64,000 nucleotides of DNA from positions 1 to 64,000 of the forward strand of contig JALGPX010000013.1 in assembly GCA_023515795.1 (NCBI GenBank), given 5' to 3'. The position numbers and the translations under genes were made by a program. Numbering within the stretch: position 1 is the first letter of the stretch; each line of letters opens with the position of its first letter. This stretch comes from Amoeboaphelidium occidentale. Lineage: Eukaryota; Aphelidiomycota; Aphelidea. Shown one piece after another: positions 8,521 to 18,751 of the stretch. The notes beneath the pieces were generated by a model. The model saw nothing but the letters and a program-made list of their open reading frames with translations, ran no database searches and had not been told where the DNA came from.

Positions 8521-9871
8521 ATTAGTAGAATTAAAGAATAGGGATTTGATTAACAGAATTGATTATGGGAAGATATTAGAGATGATTTTGGAGTCTTCTT
8601 CATCTTCTTCAACTTATAATCATCCAGTGGTGGATGAATTCATTCAAAAGATGAAATTAGTTATTCAGAAACATGAACGATTGGAAGAGAAGAAGAAAAG
8701 AATACAGGAACATTTGGATAGAATGAAAGAGATCTCTAATTCTACTTCTAATTCTACTTCTAATTCTACTTCTACTAAGAGTTATGCTACTACTACTAAT
8801 ACTCCTTCTACTTATATTTCTCCTCCGAATAAGAAGAGAAAGAAAGATGGTAAAGTTTTTGATAGAATTTCTTCTGGTTCTAATTATGATTATATTAATA
8901 CTCCTTCAATTAGTAATGATACTTCTTCTTCTTCTTCTTCTTCAGATGGACCCATTGTTGGTACTTCAACTACTCTGGAAAAGAGATATTTGCGTTTAAC
9001 TTCTGCTCCTGATCCTGCTTTAGTTCGACCTCTTTTTATTCTACAGAAATCATTTCAGCATGTTTTGAATCAGTTTTATTACTATAGTCCTAATAGTAAA
9101 AGTAATGATTATGTTTGGTTTTGTGATCAGATGAAGAGTATTCGACAGGATTTGACAGTTCAGCAGTTGAAGGGTGAATTTGTTTGTAAGGTTTATGAGA
9201 CACATGCAAAGATTGCGTTGGAGAATCAGGATATGGGGGAGTTTAATCAGTGTCAGACGCAGTTGGTTAATCTTACAGGTGGTCAATTAGAAGAAGACTT
9301 TTTGGCGTATAGGTTATTGTATTTTATATTCACATTGAATAGATTGGGAGTGAATCAGGTTATAGGGCAGATTAGACGGAAAACAGGATGCAGAAAGGAT
9401 GGTGGTGGTGGCGGTGTAGGTGTAGGTGTAGGTGTAGGTGGTGGGATTGTCAAGTACGCATTGGCGGTTAGGAAGTGTGTTTATAATGGGTTGTATCATG
9501 AATTGTTTCAGTTGTATTTGAGGCCTTATGATAAGTGGTGCAAGTGTTTGATGGAGCAGTTTGTGAGGAGGGAAAGGGTGAGGGCATTACTGTGTATATG
9601 TAGAGCATACAGGCCAGGAGTTGAGGTGTCGTTTTTGAGTAAGGAGTTGGGGTTTGCGGGAGAAGGAGAAGAGAAGTGTAGGGAGTTTTTGAGGGAGTTG
9701 TTAGTAGTAGGTGAAAAAGACAATACGCAGCCTGCGAGAAATGTAGAATTGATTAAGCAAATATCTTGTGGTGGTGATAGTGTAGATTGTAAGCAATTGT
9801 ATTTGGCAGTGCAGGAGGGTATTGGTAGTAGTAATGCATTGAATAGGGTTGATATCAAAGGGCAGTTATAG
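8426..9871 (+). CDS. THP3: THP3/LENG8-like SAC3/GANP-domain protein
   Basis: 481 residues, intronless. The N-terminal third is low complexity (Ser/Thr/Asn tracts, a basic KKRKKDGK patch). The SAC3/GANP core begins near residue 190 (YLRLTSAPDPALVRP) and includes the family block KSIRQDLTVQ..VYETHAKIALENQDMGEFNQCQTQL, then a winged-helix/PCI-like C terminus. These features match yeast Thp3 and animal LENG8 better than Sac3 itself. Thp3 works with Csn12 in transcription elongation and mRNP maturation. A Gly/Val repeat (near residue 330) is coded by GGTGTA repeats. The start is set by the ATG after the CAA-rich leader. Confidence 0.85.
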   Translation: MEYPKELKEFISKLFKLHFAIKDEISLLLKELLVELKNRDLINRIDYGKILEMILESSSSSSTYNHPVVDEFIQKMKLVIQKHERLEEKKKRIQEHLDRMKEISNSTSNSTSNSTSTKSYATTTNTPSTYISPPNKKRKKDGKVFDRISSGSNYDYINTPSISNDTSSSSSSSDGPIVGTSTTLEKRYLRLTSAPDPALVRPLFILQKSFQHVLNQFYYYSPNSKSNDYVWFCDQMKSIRQDLTVQQLKGEFVCKVYETHAKIALENQDMGEFNQCQTQLVNLTGGQLEEDFLAYRLLYFIFTLNRLGVNQVIGQIRRKTGCRKDGGGGGVGVGVGVGGGIVKYALAVRKCVYNGLYHELFQLYLRPYDKWCKCLMEQFVRRERVRALLCICRAYRPGVEVSFLSKELGFAGEGEEKCREFLRELLVVGEKDNTQPARNVELIKQISCGGDSVDCKQLYLAVQEGIGSSNALNRVDIKGQL

Positions 9872-9961
9872 TTGAAAGGTTGAAGGAAATCCTCCGCGAT
9901 GACCATGTTCCATTCAAGCCATAAAAACAAGCCATCACAGTTTTCCAATCTTCACTGTAGA

Positions 9962-11821
9962 ATGTCTCAACCTCAATTGCAACAACAACAGCAACCAACG
10001 CTATCGTTTGGTAAAGATCTATGGGTAAGTTTCTTATTGTAAATCAAATGAATAAAATTAATCTATTCACCATTTACTTGAGTTACAAATGGTTAGGATA
10101 ATATGATTGCCATTGAATCTTATACTCAAGAAGGTGTTGATCAATTGAATAGAGCACTGGAGTACTTCAAGAGACGATGTCAAATTGAGTTGCAGTACTC
10201 TAGGGATCTGCAAAAACTGTCTGAGCAGTATAGAGATTTAAGTTCCATTGGTACTGGTAGTACCAATACCATCAAGAAAAAGAAGATGTCCACATTGCAA
10301 GGATCATCAGGAGCAGCAGCAGCAGCAGGACAGCAGCCATTACAATTTGCACAAGGGTAAGATTCAACTTCTTAGTTAAAAGAGATCTTTATTCTAACAA
10401 TGGTAGAAATACTTTGGTTAGAGCTATTGAAGTTCTGTATGAACAATCTGATCAAGTTGCAAAAGCACACTATGCTCTTAGTCAATTCATGGATATGGAA
10501 TTGGTCAATTCTCTATTGAAGAATTCAACAAAATCGTTTGATATGGAACGAAAGCAAAAGTTGAATGATGTTGCAGCAAGAAAGAATGAGTTGAAGAGGT
10601 ACTTTGATAATTTGGACAAGGTAAAGTTCTTTTGTGCTACGATTTTTACTTTTATAGGCTAAGAAGGCTTATGAGAGTGCTTGCAAGATTGCTGAAGATG
10701 CTAGAGTTGTTGCAGAGAAGGCCAGGACTGATATGAATGTTACTAAAGCTAATGAAGAAAAGGCAAAGGATGATGCTCATACGAAATCTAAACGTGCAGA
10801 AGAAGCTGATGAAGAGTATCAGAAATTCTTGGCTCTGGCTAATGATAAGCAGGTCAAACATTACCAGGAAGAGTTACCAAATGCAATTAATGCGATTCAG
10901 AAGATGGAAGAGTTGAGAGTTGATCATATGAAACAAGTTCTGGTAAAATATGCTTCATCTACTTTGCAATACTTGCCTGATATCACTGCAGCATATCAGA
11001 AGATCTTTGAAGTTGCTTCCACGATTTCCAAGAGTGATGACTCCTTGCTGTTCATTAAACAGAATCGTTTGAATGCCACAATGCCTCCACCAATTCCATA
11101 TGAGAACTACTGGGAGAAATACGCTTCCAAGTCTCAAAAGAAGATTTTTGTTTTGAAAGGTGCGGAAGATGATGACAAGTTGGAGAGTATTGCGCCAGAG
11201 AAAGCATACAAGAAGGCTCTAGCAAGATTGAAAGAATTGGATAAGGAAATCTCTGAGTTGGAAGATAAGAAGAGTGGAATTGAGTTGCTGGCTGATGCTT
11301 ATGAAGCTACGCCAGAACTGGCAGATCCAAAAGCTCTAGTTGACTTGGGTTTGCAATTGGATGACTTGGAGCAGAAGATTGATATTGCTAAATTGAAGAA
11401 GTTCAAATATGAAGGTTTTGTCACTAAACATGAGAAGAAAGAACAACCAAAGATGCCTGTTTTGTATGCTGACACGAAAGAAGGAGCATTAGCTGCTCAG
11501 TTGCGAGCTTTGGTTTTGGGAGAAAAGGCTGTTCAGTTCAATAAGAGCTCACTGTCACTCGCTGACTCTTCTAAACAAGCTCCTATGAGCAGCTCTGATT
11601 TTGATTTGAACAATGCTGATTCTGTTTCTGCAGATGCAAAGAAGTTCATTGCCTTGTATGATTTCCCAACTTCAGGAAATCCAAATGAATTAGGGATTTC
11701 TAAAGGTGACATCATTTACGTTTCTGATCAGCCTTCTGAGAAAGGTTGGGTCAAAGCTAGAGACGCATCAGGAAGAATTGGTTACGTGCCTTCCACATAT
11801 ATTGCTGAACACTCTGGTTGA
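9962..11821 (+). CDS. TOCA/BZZ1-type F-BAR, HR1 and SH3 protein
   Basis: Exons 9962-10024, 10097-10356, 10407-10620 and 10658-11821 give 566 residues; all three junctions keep frame. The FCH/F-BAR start is clear (SFGKDLWDNM, GVDQLNRALEYFKRRCQIELQYSRDL), and a long coiled coil follows. An HR1-like coiled coil near 390-460 (AYKKALARLKELDKEISELED) would bind Cdc42/Rho. A single SH3 closes the protein (KFIALYDFPTSGNPNEL..GWVKARD..GYVPSTYI). Animal TOCA-1/CIP4/FBP17 share this layout; yeast Bzz1 has two SH3s. The family couples Cdc42 to WASP-driven actin at endocytic sites. The first intron (72 nt) is longer than usual here. Confidence 0.9.
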
Positions 11822-11900
11822 ATTTATGAATAGAAAATTGTTTTGTCGATAATTCTGAGGGCTGAGTTTCAGATTTTCTTTAGAAATCGAAATCAGTTTA

Positions 11901-12800
11901 ATGGTCCTGGGTTATAGAAGAACAATTTACGCCGTTACTGGAATCACTGTTGGGCTATTATCATTCAATTTCTATCGCAAGCATTTTGAGTATCCATCAG
12001 AAATACGGAAGCCATTACGGTATGCTTTGAGAATGAAACACAGAAGTAACAAATCTACGGAAGACATTGAGAACCAAGAACTGGCACTCAAAGATGCATT
12101 AGAATCTGCGAAATCGTTTCAAGATCAACTGAGACCAAAAGCATATGCCGGTATTTTTGCCGAGATGGGAGCGTTCTATGCTGCTAATTCGAATAACACA
12201 AAAGCAGCCGAAACATATCAGGACGCTTTGAAGGCTTATGATTTAAAAGAACAAGATATCAAGTCGTCGGATGCCACACAATATCGTGCTTCACTTGGAT
12301 ATCTTATTGCAGATTCTTGGTTCAATGCTTCGAGATACGACAAGGCAGAAATGTGGCTAGACTGGTCAATTTCACAATTGCTACTTGGAGATCCAACAAA
12401 GCTTACATCTTCCAAAGATTTTCAATATTCCGACGAGCTTTGGGGATGTTTCAACTTGTATACAGATTTATTGAAGAAGCGATCTCGTGTTAGGGATGCT
12501 TTCATGGCATATCATGGAGCATTGTCATATTTTACACGAGAACATGCTGTTACAGGCTCAAAATTGGCTGCTTGTCGGTGTGCTTTCATTCAAAATGAAC
12601 TTTCATCTATAGCATACGAACAAAAGGATTTGAATGCTGCTAAAAAATGGGTTTCAGACGCAGAGGAAAATGTCAATGAAGGTTTGAAGTTTGGATCGAT
12701 TCTGTTGATGTTCCACCAACATGTTAGAGACTTCTGCGAAGAATGCAATGAAGCAATTATAGATAACAAAGATTTTATGAAAACAAAGCAAGGAAATTAG
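11901..12800 (+). CDS. Mitochondrial TPR protein, MGR3-like
   Basis: 299 residues, one exon. A hydrophobic segment at residues ~9-22 (TIYAVTGITVGLLSFNF) precedes a basic stretch, as in mitochondrial inner-membrane proteins with a single N-terminal anchor. TPR-like helices follow (KPLRYALRMKH.., then GIFAEMGAFYAANSNNTKAAETYQDALKAY, then YDKAEMWLDWSISQL). This arrangement resembles fungal Mgr3, an adaptor of the i-AAA protease. TPR proteins are easily confused, so the family call is moderate. The 3' end is only 3 nt from that of convergent BEM1. Confidence 0.55.
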   Translation: MVLGYRRTIYAVTGITVGLLSFNFYRKHFEYPSEIRKPLRYALRMKHRSNKSTEDIENQELALKDALESAKSFQDQLRPKAYAGIFAEMGAFYAANSNNTKAAETYQDALKAYDLKEQDIKSSDATQYRASLGYLIADSWFNASRYDKAEMWLDWSISQLLLGDPTKLTSSKDFQYSDELWGCFNLYTDLLKKRSRVRDAFMAYHGALSYFTREHAVTGSKLAACRCAFIQNELSSIAYEQKDLNAAKKWVSDAEENVNEGLKFGSILLMFHQHVRDFCEECNEAIIDNKDFMKTKQGN

Positions 12801-12803
12801 ACA

Positions 12804-14369
12804 TCATATATGTACAATTAAAGAATTTTCAGTTGTCCTTTCCAATAGATCTCTCAATTCAGCATCATTAGTTATCGGTTTCAGGGAACTTCGTCCTGGC
12901 CTTTCCACCAGTATACTTCGAATAGCTGCCCCCACGCAGTCAGCAATTATTTCCTTTAGTCCTCTGAAAGTTATATCTCGCGTAACAGTGATGTATGAGG
13001 TATTTTCTGGCTCAACAATTTTGATATGCAGCGTTGCATTCTGTTTTCCTTCATAGCGTTTAGATGAAGAACTAGCTATAGACATCTTCCTTCCAGAAGC
13101 ATAGGAAACTTGTGACTCAACGCTCCATGAGTTCTTTGGATTGTTCGAAACCGCTGGGGCAGAAAACAGAGCCAAATCATTCGATTCCTGTTGTGCAATC
13201 CGTGATAGAGAATTCGAACTCTTGTTATATCGTTCTGATGGTTCTTCTGTAATGACCAAAGGAGGAGGTGTGAACTTTTTATACTCTGATTTTGAGCGTA
13301 TCTCACTTTTTGCTCTTGCATACTTCTTGACTAATTCTCCGCCGTCAATCGACTTTTCTGGTTTCAATCCTTGAATTTTAGGGTCGCTACCTCTTGGTAG
13401 AAAGAACTGTAAAACCAAGGAGCATTTTGAAATATAATGAGGCAACTGCACTATACCACTTATGTATTCATCCAAATCAGCGCGCAACTTGGGAACCATC
13501 TCGGGCTTCAGTTCTGTAGTGAGTGCTGGCAAGTATGGTAAAATTCTTTCCGAACCTCCACTTTTGCCAGCCTCATTAGGAAACTGAGCTATAAGTTTCT
13601 TCTGCAAATTAAAGAAATCATCGTAACTGCGATAGAGAGTATGATCAAAGTTACGAGAACGCATCAGATCAACCAGAAACACGAAAGAATCGCCCTTCTT
13701 CTGAAATGTAGATACAGATGCTTTCACAATAACATGCGCAAACCTGTCTTGCTGATGCAAAGGTTTTTTCTCACCAAGTTTCAATGCACCCATACTCTTT
13801 GTCATGTTTTCTTTCCTTTGCTCCAAGATTTCTTGCGCTGATGGAAAAGATGCGTTTGCATTCATGCTGCTTGTGCCGGAACTGTTCTTATATTTCCATT
13901 CGTGTACTGAAGGTATCCTCAAGTTTCCCGCGTTCTTACCGACAGGAATATCAAGTGTTACATAGCTTTTTGGAATAAGTCCTTCGCCATTTCTTCCATT
14001 ACATTTCCGCGCAAGATACCACTCATCCGTCTGCGCAAGAACCTTTACACGATCTTTTGCAGATGCTGTCAGTTCATCTTCGCGTTCAGCAGTAAAGTCG
14101 TACATAACAGTTCCATAACAAACTGTTTCAGCATTATGATCAGATCGTGTTTGTAAATGTCTTCGTGGTTCCTCATTAGCAGGTTCAAAATATACTTTCG
14201 GCACAAATCCTCTCATTTCTTGTCGTTTGATGTTTATCGCTGAATACCATTCTGGTTCACTGTCGTCCAGAACTAAAAACGTCTCTCCAACACGAAACGA
14301 TACTTCAGACTCCGACTGCGCGTCGTAATCGTACAAAGCTCGTATAAGCCTCCCTGTAAAATTCGACAT
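12804..14369 (-). CDS. BEM1: BEM1/Scd2 polarity scaffold (SH3-SH3-PX-PB1)
   Basis: 521 residues, one exon. Two SH3 domains at ~6-62 (IRALYDYDAQSESEVSFRVG) and ~85-140 (YGTVMYDFTAEREDELTAS), a PX domain at ~205-330 (SRNFDHTLYRSYDDFFNLQKKL..LPYLPAL) and a C-terminal PB1 at ~440-521 (TLHIKIVEPENTSYITVTRDITFRGL). This exact order defines BEM1/Scd2, which brings Cdc42, its GEF and PAK kinase together at polarity sites. The upstream 227 nt is shared with divergently transcribed LSM12 and is likely a two-way promoter. Confidence 0.93.
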   Translation of the reverse strand: MSNFTGRLIRALYDYDAQSESEVSFRVGETFLVLDDSEPEWYSAINIKRQEMRGFVPKVYFEPANEEPRRHLQTRSDHNAETVCYGTVMYDFTAEREDELTASAKDRVKVLAQTDEWYLARKCNGRNGEGLIPKSYVTLDIPVGKNAGNLRIPSVHEWKYKNSSGTSSMNANASFPSAQEILEQRKENMTKSMGALKLGEKKPLHQQDRFAHVIVKASVSTFQKKGDSFVFLVDLMRSRNFDHTLYRSYDDFFNLQKKLIAQFPNEAGKSGGSERILPYLPALTTELKPEMVPKLRADLDEYISGIVQLPHYISKCSLVLQFFLPRGSDPKIQGLKPEKSIDGGELVKKYARAKSEIRSKSEYKKFTPPPLVITEEPSERYNKSSNSLSRIAQQESNDLALFSAPAVSNNPKNSWSVESQVSYASGRKMSIASSSSKRYEGKQNATLHIKIVEPENTSYITVTRDITFRGLKEIIADCVGAAIRSILVERPGRSSLKPITNDAELRDLLERTTENSLIVHI

Positions 14370-14596
14370 GGCACCTATTCAAATCAGCTCTGTGAAACAA
14401 AATGATCTTCTGTTCACCTGATACGCCAATATGACGATTGGAATGCGGTGATTGGCTGCCTGTTGCAAGCTATGCAGGATGATCAAGATCTTGGATTTCG
14501 TGCCTGAGATTATCTCTTAATTACATGGAATCTTTATGAATGGGATCTTCCTTGTCTTCCTTTCCATCCGTCATTTTGTTTTGTCACAATCTTGGC

Positions 14597-15217
14597 ATGG
14601 CTGAAGCAACAACACCTGCCCAAACTAAAGCTGTTCTCGATGCTGGGTCGCCACTGGAAATAGTTTTGGTAAATGGAATGAAAAGCGTTGGAAGACTTTA
14701 CTCGTATGACACAAAATCAAATGTTGTTATAATTGCTTCCTTGGCGGATAATCCTTCACTACCGCACGAACAACCACGACATACCTTTCATGTCTTTAAA
14801 CTGGACCATGTTGCTAAAATTAATCCTATTCAGTTACCAGATAAACCGCAAGACGCTGCAGTAGCAAATTTATTGAAAGTCTTGCCTAGCGATTTACAGC
14901 TAACATCGAGAAGCTCGAATCTAAACTTCAACAAACTAACTCAGAGGGAGCACAATGCGATAAAGGAAATACACAAACAGTTGAGCAGAGTGAATAAGAA
15001 TGCGAGTTCGTATGGACAGGATATTTTTGATGCGTTGGCTAAAACATTACCATGTCGATGGGAAGGGAAAGATATAATTGTTATGGATGAAGTCAGAATC
15101 AAAGAGCCTTATGAAGATTGTACTGTACTGGAAGGAAAGAGTGGCTCAACTGCGGTTAAGCATGTTTCAAAGGTTCTTAAGTTCGAGAAGGACAAACTGA
15201 GCAGCGCCAAAAAGTAA
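14597..15217 (+). CDS. LSM12: LSM12-like protein
   Basis: 206 residues from the ATG at 14597; an earlier in-frame ATG at 14540 would add 19 hydrophobic residues absent from the family. The N-terminal Lsm-like fold (GSPLEIVLVNGMKSVGRLYSYD) is followed by the anticodon-binding-type domain (NFNKLTQREHNAIKEIHKQL, then LPCRWEGKDIIVMDEVRIKEPY). LSM12 partners ataxin-2/Pbp1 in translation and RNA granule control. Intronless. Confidence 0.85.
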   Translation: MAEATTPAQTKAVLDAGSPLEIVLVNGMKSVGRLYSYDTKSNVVIIASLADNPSLPHEQPRHTFHVFKLDHVAKINPIQLPDKPQDAAVANLLKVLPSDLQLTSRSSNLNFNKLTQREHNAIKEIHKQLSRVNKNASSYGQDIFDALAKTLPCRWEGKDIIVMDEVRIKEPYEDCTVLEGKSGSTAVKHVSKVLKFEKDKLSSAKK

Positions 15218-15312
15218 AATAGAGCATCGCTCGCTTTGTAACTTAATTTGTCCCAAGCAGTTCTCAAGTGATATCAATTTATTTCGAAAGTGCTTTTTCC
15301 ACCTTTAAGGGC

Positions 15313-16053
15313 TTAACGGTATGGATGTTCTGCTTTTACTAAACATAAATTAAGAAACTATCACAAAGAAACTTACGCGATGCTGCAATCTCAGCTTCCC
15401 ATTTGTCACCATTAGCCAAAAGCTTTTCCTTATTGTAAAGCGTCTCTTCTCTGGTCTCCACGGAAAACTCAAAATTCTGTGTCTCAACGATTGCATCCAC
15501 AGGACAAGCTTCTTGGCATAATCCACAGTAAATGCATTTAGTCATGTCGATATCGTATTTTGTTGTTCTTCTTGAGCCATCTTCTCTGGCTTCAGCTTCA
15601 ATAGTGATGGCTTGAGCTGGACACACAGCCTCACACAATTTGCAAGCAATACACCTTTCCTCGCCTTAAATGTCAAAAGATCTTTGTCAATAGTCATAAA
15701 TTTCTACCTGTTGGGTATCTACGCAATGCATGTTCACCTCTGAACCTTGTAGACAATGGTCCCTTCTCAAACGGATAAAAAATGGTGTATGGAGGCTTAA
15801 AGAAATGTTCCAGAGTCAGCCACATTCCACGAGCAATTTCTCCCAGTAAAAGTTGATTAGCAGCATATTCAAAAGGTCCCGGTGCTTTTGGTAGGTTCTT
15901 TTGTGGTTTATCAACTGGCGCTTGAGTGGAGTATCCAGCGACAAGTGCAGGTCTAATAGACTTTGCAATAGGGACTACACCACAAGGCTTTGATATCAAA
16001 CCAAACTGGACCGACTGTAGTCTCTTTCCAATAGCGAACAAAGTCATTTTCAA
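15313..16053 (-). CDS. NDUFS8: NDUFS8/TYKY 23-kDa subunit of mitochondrial complex I
   Basis: Exons 16053-15708, 15664-15377 and 15338-15313, total 219 residues. The N terminus is a mitochondrial targeting sequence (basic, Ser-rich, ..AGYSTQAP). Two 4Fe-4S motifs, [12 protein letters not shown] and [12 protein letters not shown], carry clusters N6a and N6b. The block [18 protein letters not shown] spans intron 1, and the terminal AEHPYR lies in a 26-nt last exon, matching the family end. Intron 1 ends in AAG rather than TAG/CAG. The presence of this subunit means the organism kept complex I. Confidence 0.93.
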
Positions 16054-16141
16054 TAAGTTAAATTTGAATGGTCAAAGTGTTGCTCAAAAAGATCGACGTC
16101 AGACTGTGATCGAGTGAACCGAAATTTTTTTGCTATTCAAA

Positions 16142-16755
16142 ATGGTATGTGGATTATCGCCGTGATCAGGCGTAGAGGGAATGTTCTTTGTTGTACTTGC
16201 AGTTGTGTCTGTTGGGCAGTAGTCGCCTATTTATGCATTCATGCAGAGGTCTTTTGCATGCTCTTAATTGTTCCTGGCATAAAGTTGCTTCTATACGGAA
16301 CATTTACCACGCAGATACACGAGCGCATTCCCTCTTGGCTTGATTGTTTCCTTAGTAACAGTAATTAATGTGTGTAGACTTCAAAGAGAAGAAATAATGG
16401 AAGATCCAAGCACGGACGTGGTCATGTCAAATTTGTTCGTTGCTCCAACTGTTACCGCTGCGTCGCAAAGGTACTTTAAAGTGTAGAATTGGAATTCTGA
16501 TTTTGTTAGGACAAGGCTATCAAGAGATTCATTATTAGAAACATGGTAGAATCTGCAGCTGTTCGTGATATGGCTGATGCTTCTATCTACAAGGAATACG
16601 CTTTACCAAAGTTGTACATCAAGTTGGAATACTGCGTGTCTTGTGCTATCCACTCTCGTGTCGTCAGAGTCAGATCTAGAGAAGGTAGACGTGACAGAGC
16701 TCCTCCACAGAGACCAAGATTTAACAAGGACGGAAAGAAGGTTCAAGCAAAGTAA
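16142..16755 (+). CDS. RPS26: Ribosomal protein eS26
   Basis: Exons 16142-16144 (only the ATG), 16378-16470 and 16510-16755 give 113 residues: M, then [18 protein letters not shown].., [21 protein letters not shown].., [20 protein letters not shown]. The zinc-site cysteines (CSNC, CVSC) are intact. An intron straight after the start codon is common in fungal ribosomal protein genes. At 233 nt this one is about five times the local norm. A shared 88-nt promoter region separates it from NDUFS8. Confidence 0.93.
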
Positions 16756-16788
16756 ATAAACCCAACTCTGATACTCTCATTTATCCCT

Positions 16789-18549
16789 TTATTGTAACAG
16801 CTTTGTTATTTTTCCAATTGCAATAGTCTTGCCTTCGTCTCTTAGTGTGAATCTGCCCATGTGCTTGTTATTTTTATAAGTGTCCAAACAAGTGCCATCG
16901 CCCTTTGTTTCAATGCGTACCAAACATGCTTGACCAGCCTTCACGAAAGCAGGCGGGGTTTTGCTTCTTTTCTTGCCTTTGAGTAGATGAAGCAATGCGC
17001 CTATTTCGACTTCTTCTGAAAGAGTGTGAACATGCATAACACAACCATAACCAGCGGAAATGATATTCTTGGTTTCCATAATCATTAATTGAGCTTCAAA
17101 CTGAGTGACAACAGGTACAGGTGCATTAACAGCACAGAGCACAAAGCCACGAGATATCTCTTCGTCTTCGATTCCCTTCAGCTTAAGTTTAACATTGTCA
17201 CCACACTGAGCCGTTGCAAGTTCTTCCTCAGCATCACCTTCAATCATCAAAACTTCACAAGATTTCTACAATAACAGTTATTCTGCCCTTCTTCAAAAAA
17301 GAAATACCTTTGTTGGCATCATTACAAGAGGTTTTCCTTTTGCTATTCTTCCGGCCTCAATTTTACCGGTGACTATTACACCAGCGTCTTTGAAATGGTC
17401 AAGAATAGGCATTAAAAATGGAGCCTTAACTTGTCTATCAATTCCTGAAATATTATCCAGATACTGTAAGAGCGAAGGTCCATCATACCATGGACACATG
17501 TCTGAAGTCATTTTATCCTTCAAGTTTGCACCGGTAAAACCACTGACAGGCATGAACACGGTATCAGAGCCAATTTTAAAGCCTCTGCTCCTGACAAATG
17601 GAGTCAATTTTCCAACGATTTCATCGTATCTTTCCTTTGACCAACCAACAGTTGAATCGTCCATCTTGTTAATTACGACGATCAATCTCTGAACACCAAA
17701 AGTCTTGACTAATTCGACATGTTCTCTAGTTTGACCACCCTTTTCAAAACCAGTCTCGAATTCACCTTTTCGCGCAGAAATAACCAAAACAGCAACATCG
17801 GCCTGATTAGCACCAGAGATCATGTGAGGCACGTAAGACTTGTGACCTGGTGCATCAAGAATGGTGTACTTCTTCGTGTCAGTCTCAAAATGAGCACGAC
17901 CAACTTCGACAGTTTTGCCCTTTGCTCTTTCATCGTCATTCGTGTCCAAAGCCCAACTGAGATACCATGACTCTCTGTTCTGTTCTCTGGCTTCTCTTTC
18001 GTATTTATCCAAAGTTCTCTTGTCAACCATGCCTGTCAGATATAACAAGTGACCGCCCATCGTAGATTTTCCAGCGTCGACGTGTCCAATGAAAACAATG
18101 TTCATATGCTCCTTCTGATTAGGATCTTCCGGAATATCTTCTTCCTCTTCTTCAGCGTAGAATTCTTGCGTAGCCTTCTTCTCTTCTGCAGTCAATTCTG
18201 CAGGTTCATCTTGTGTTTCCGCTTTAGCAGGTATCGGTTGCTTTTTCGGAGCAGATGCTTTCGTTTGTGCAGGTGCAGCATTAGATTTAGCAGGCTTCTC
18301 TTTAACAGGTGCTGCTGCAGGTGCTTGTGATTCTCCGACCATGGCGAATGGGTTTCCTGCAGCTCCGGAACCTCCCATTGCGAAAGAAGGTACAAAAGCA
18401 GCTGCATTCGGATTAGGGACGAACGAAGGCGCACTTAAATTCCACTTTGCCAACAAACTGGACGTCTTCTTTTCTTCTTTGGAAGAGTTTTCGTTTAAGG
18501 AAGTCTCACCGAGTTGCTGAGTCAATTTATCCTCGTCTCCTTCAGTCAT
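16789..18549 (-). CDS. SUP35: eRF3/SUP35 translation termination GTPase
   Basis: Exons 18549-17308 and 17265-16789, 572 residues. GTPase motifs are all present: GHVDAGKST (G1), DAPGHKSY (G3), NKMD (G4). Domains 2 and 3 follow (VIVTGKIEAGRI.., RFTLRDEGKTIAIGKI). The N-terminal ~130 residues are Ala/Pro/Lys-rich and lack the Gln/Asn-rich prion domain of budding yeast. They carry a PAM2-like motif (PNPNAAAFVPSF), expected to bind the poly(A)-binding protein MLLE domain. eRF3 helps eRF1 end translation. Convergent with RPS26, 33 nt apart. Confidence 0.94.
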
Positions 18550-18751
18550 GTCGCGACAGAAAGAATATAAACATAAGCAGATTCGCCTAAGTCATTAAAA
18601 AGGAGGCAAAGGGGTTTAACGAAAGAGTGAACTTAGTACGATATATTGCCGCTTTTATGATCATATCATAGTTAAACCTCCATGGTCTCTATTTCCGTAG
18701 TTTGATCATCTTTGAGGTCGGATCAGCTTGCACAAACTTTTTAATATACAA

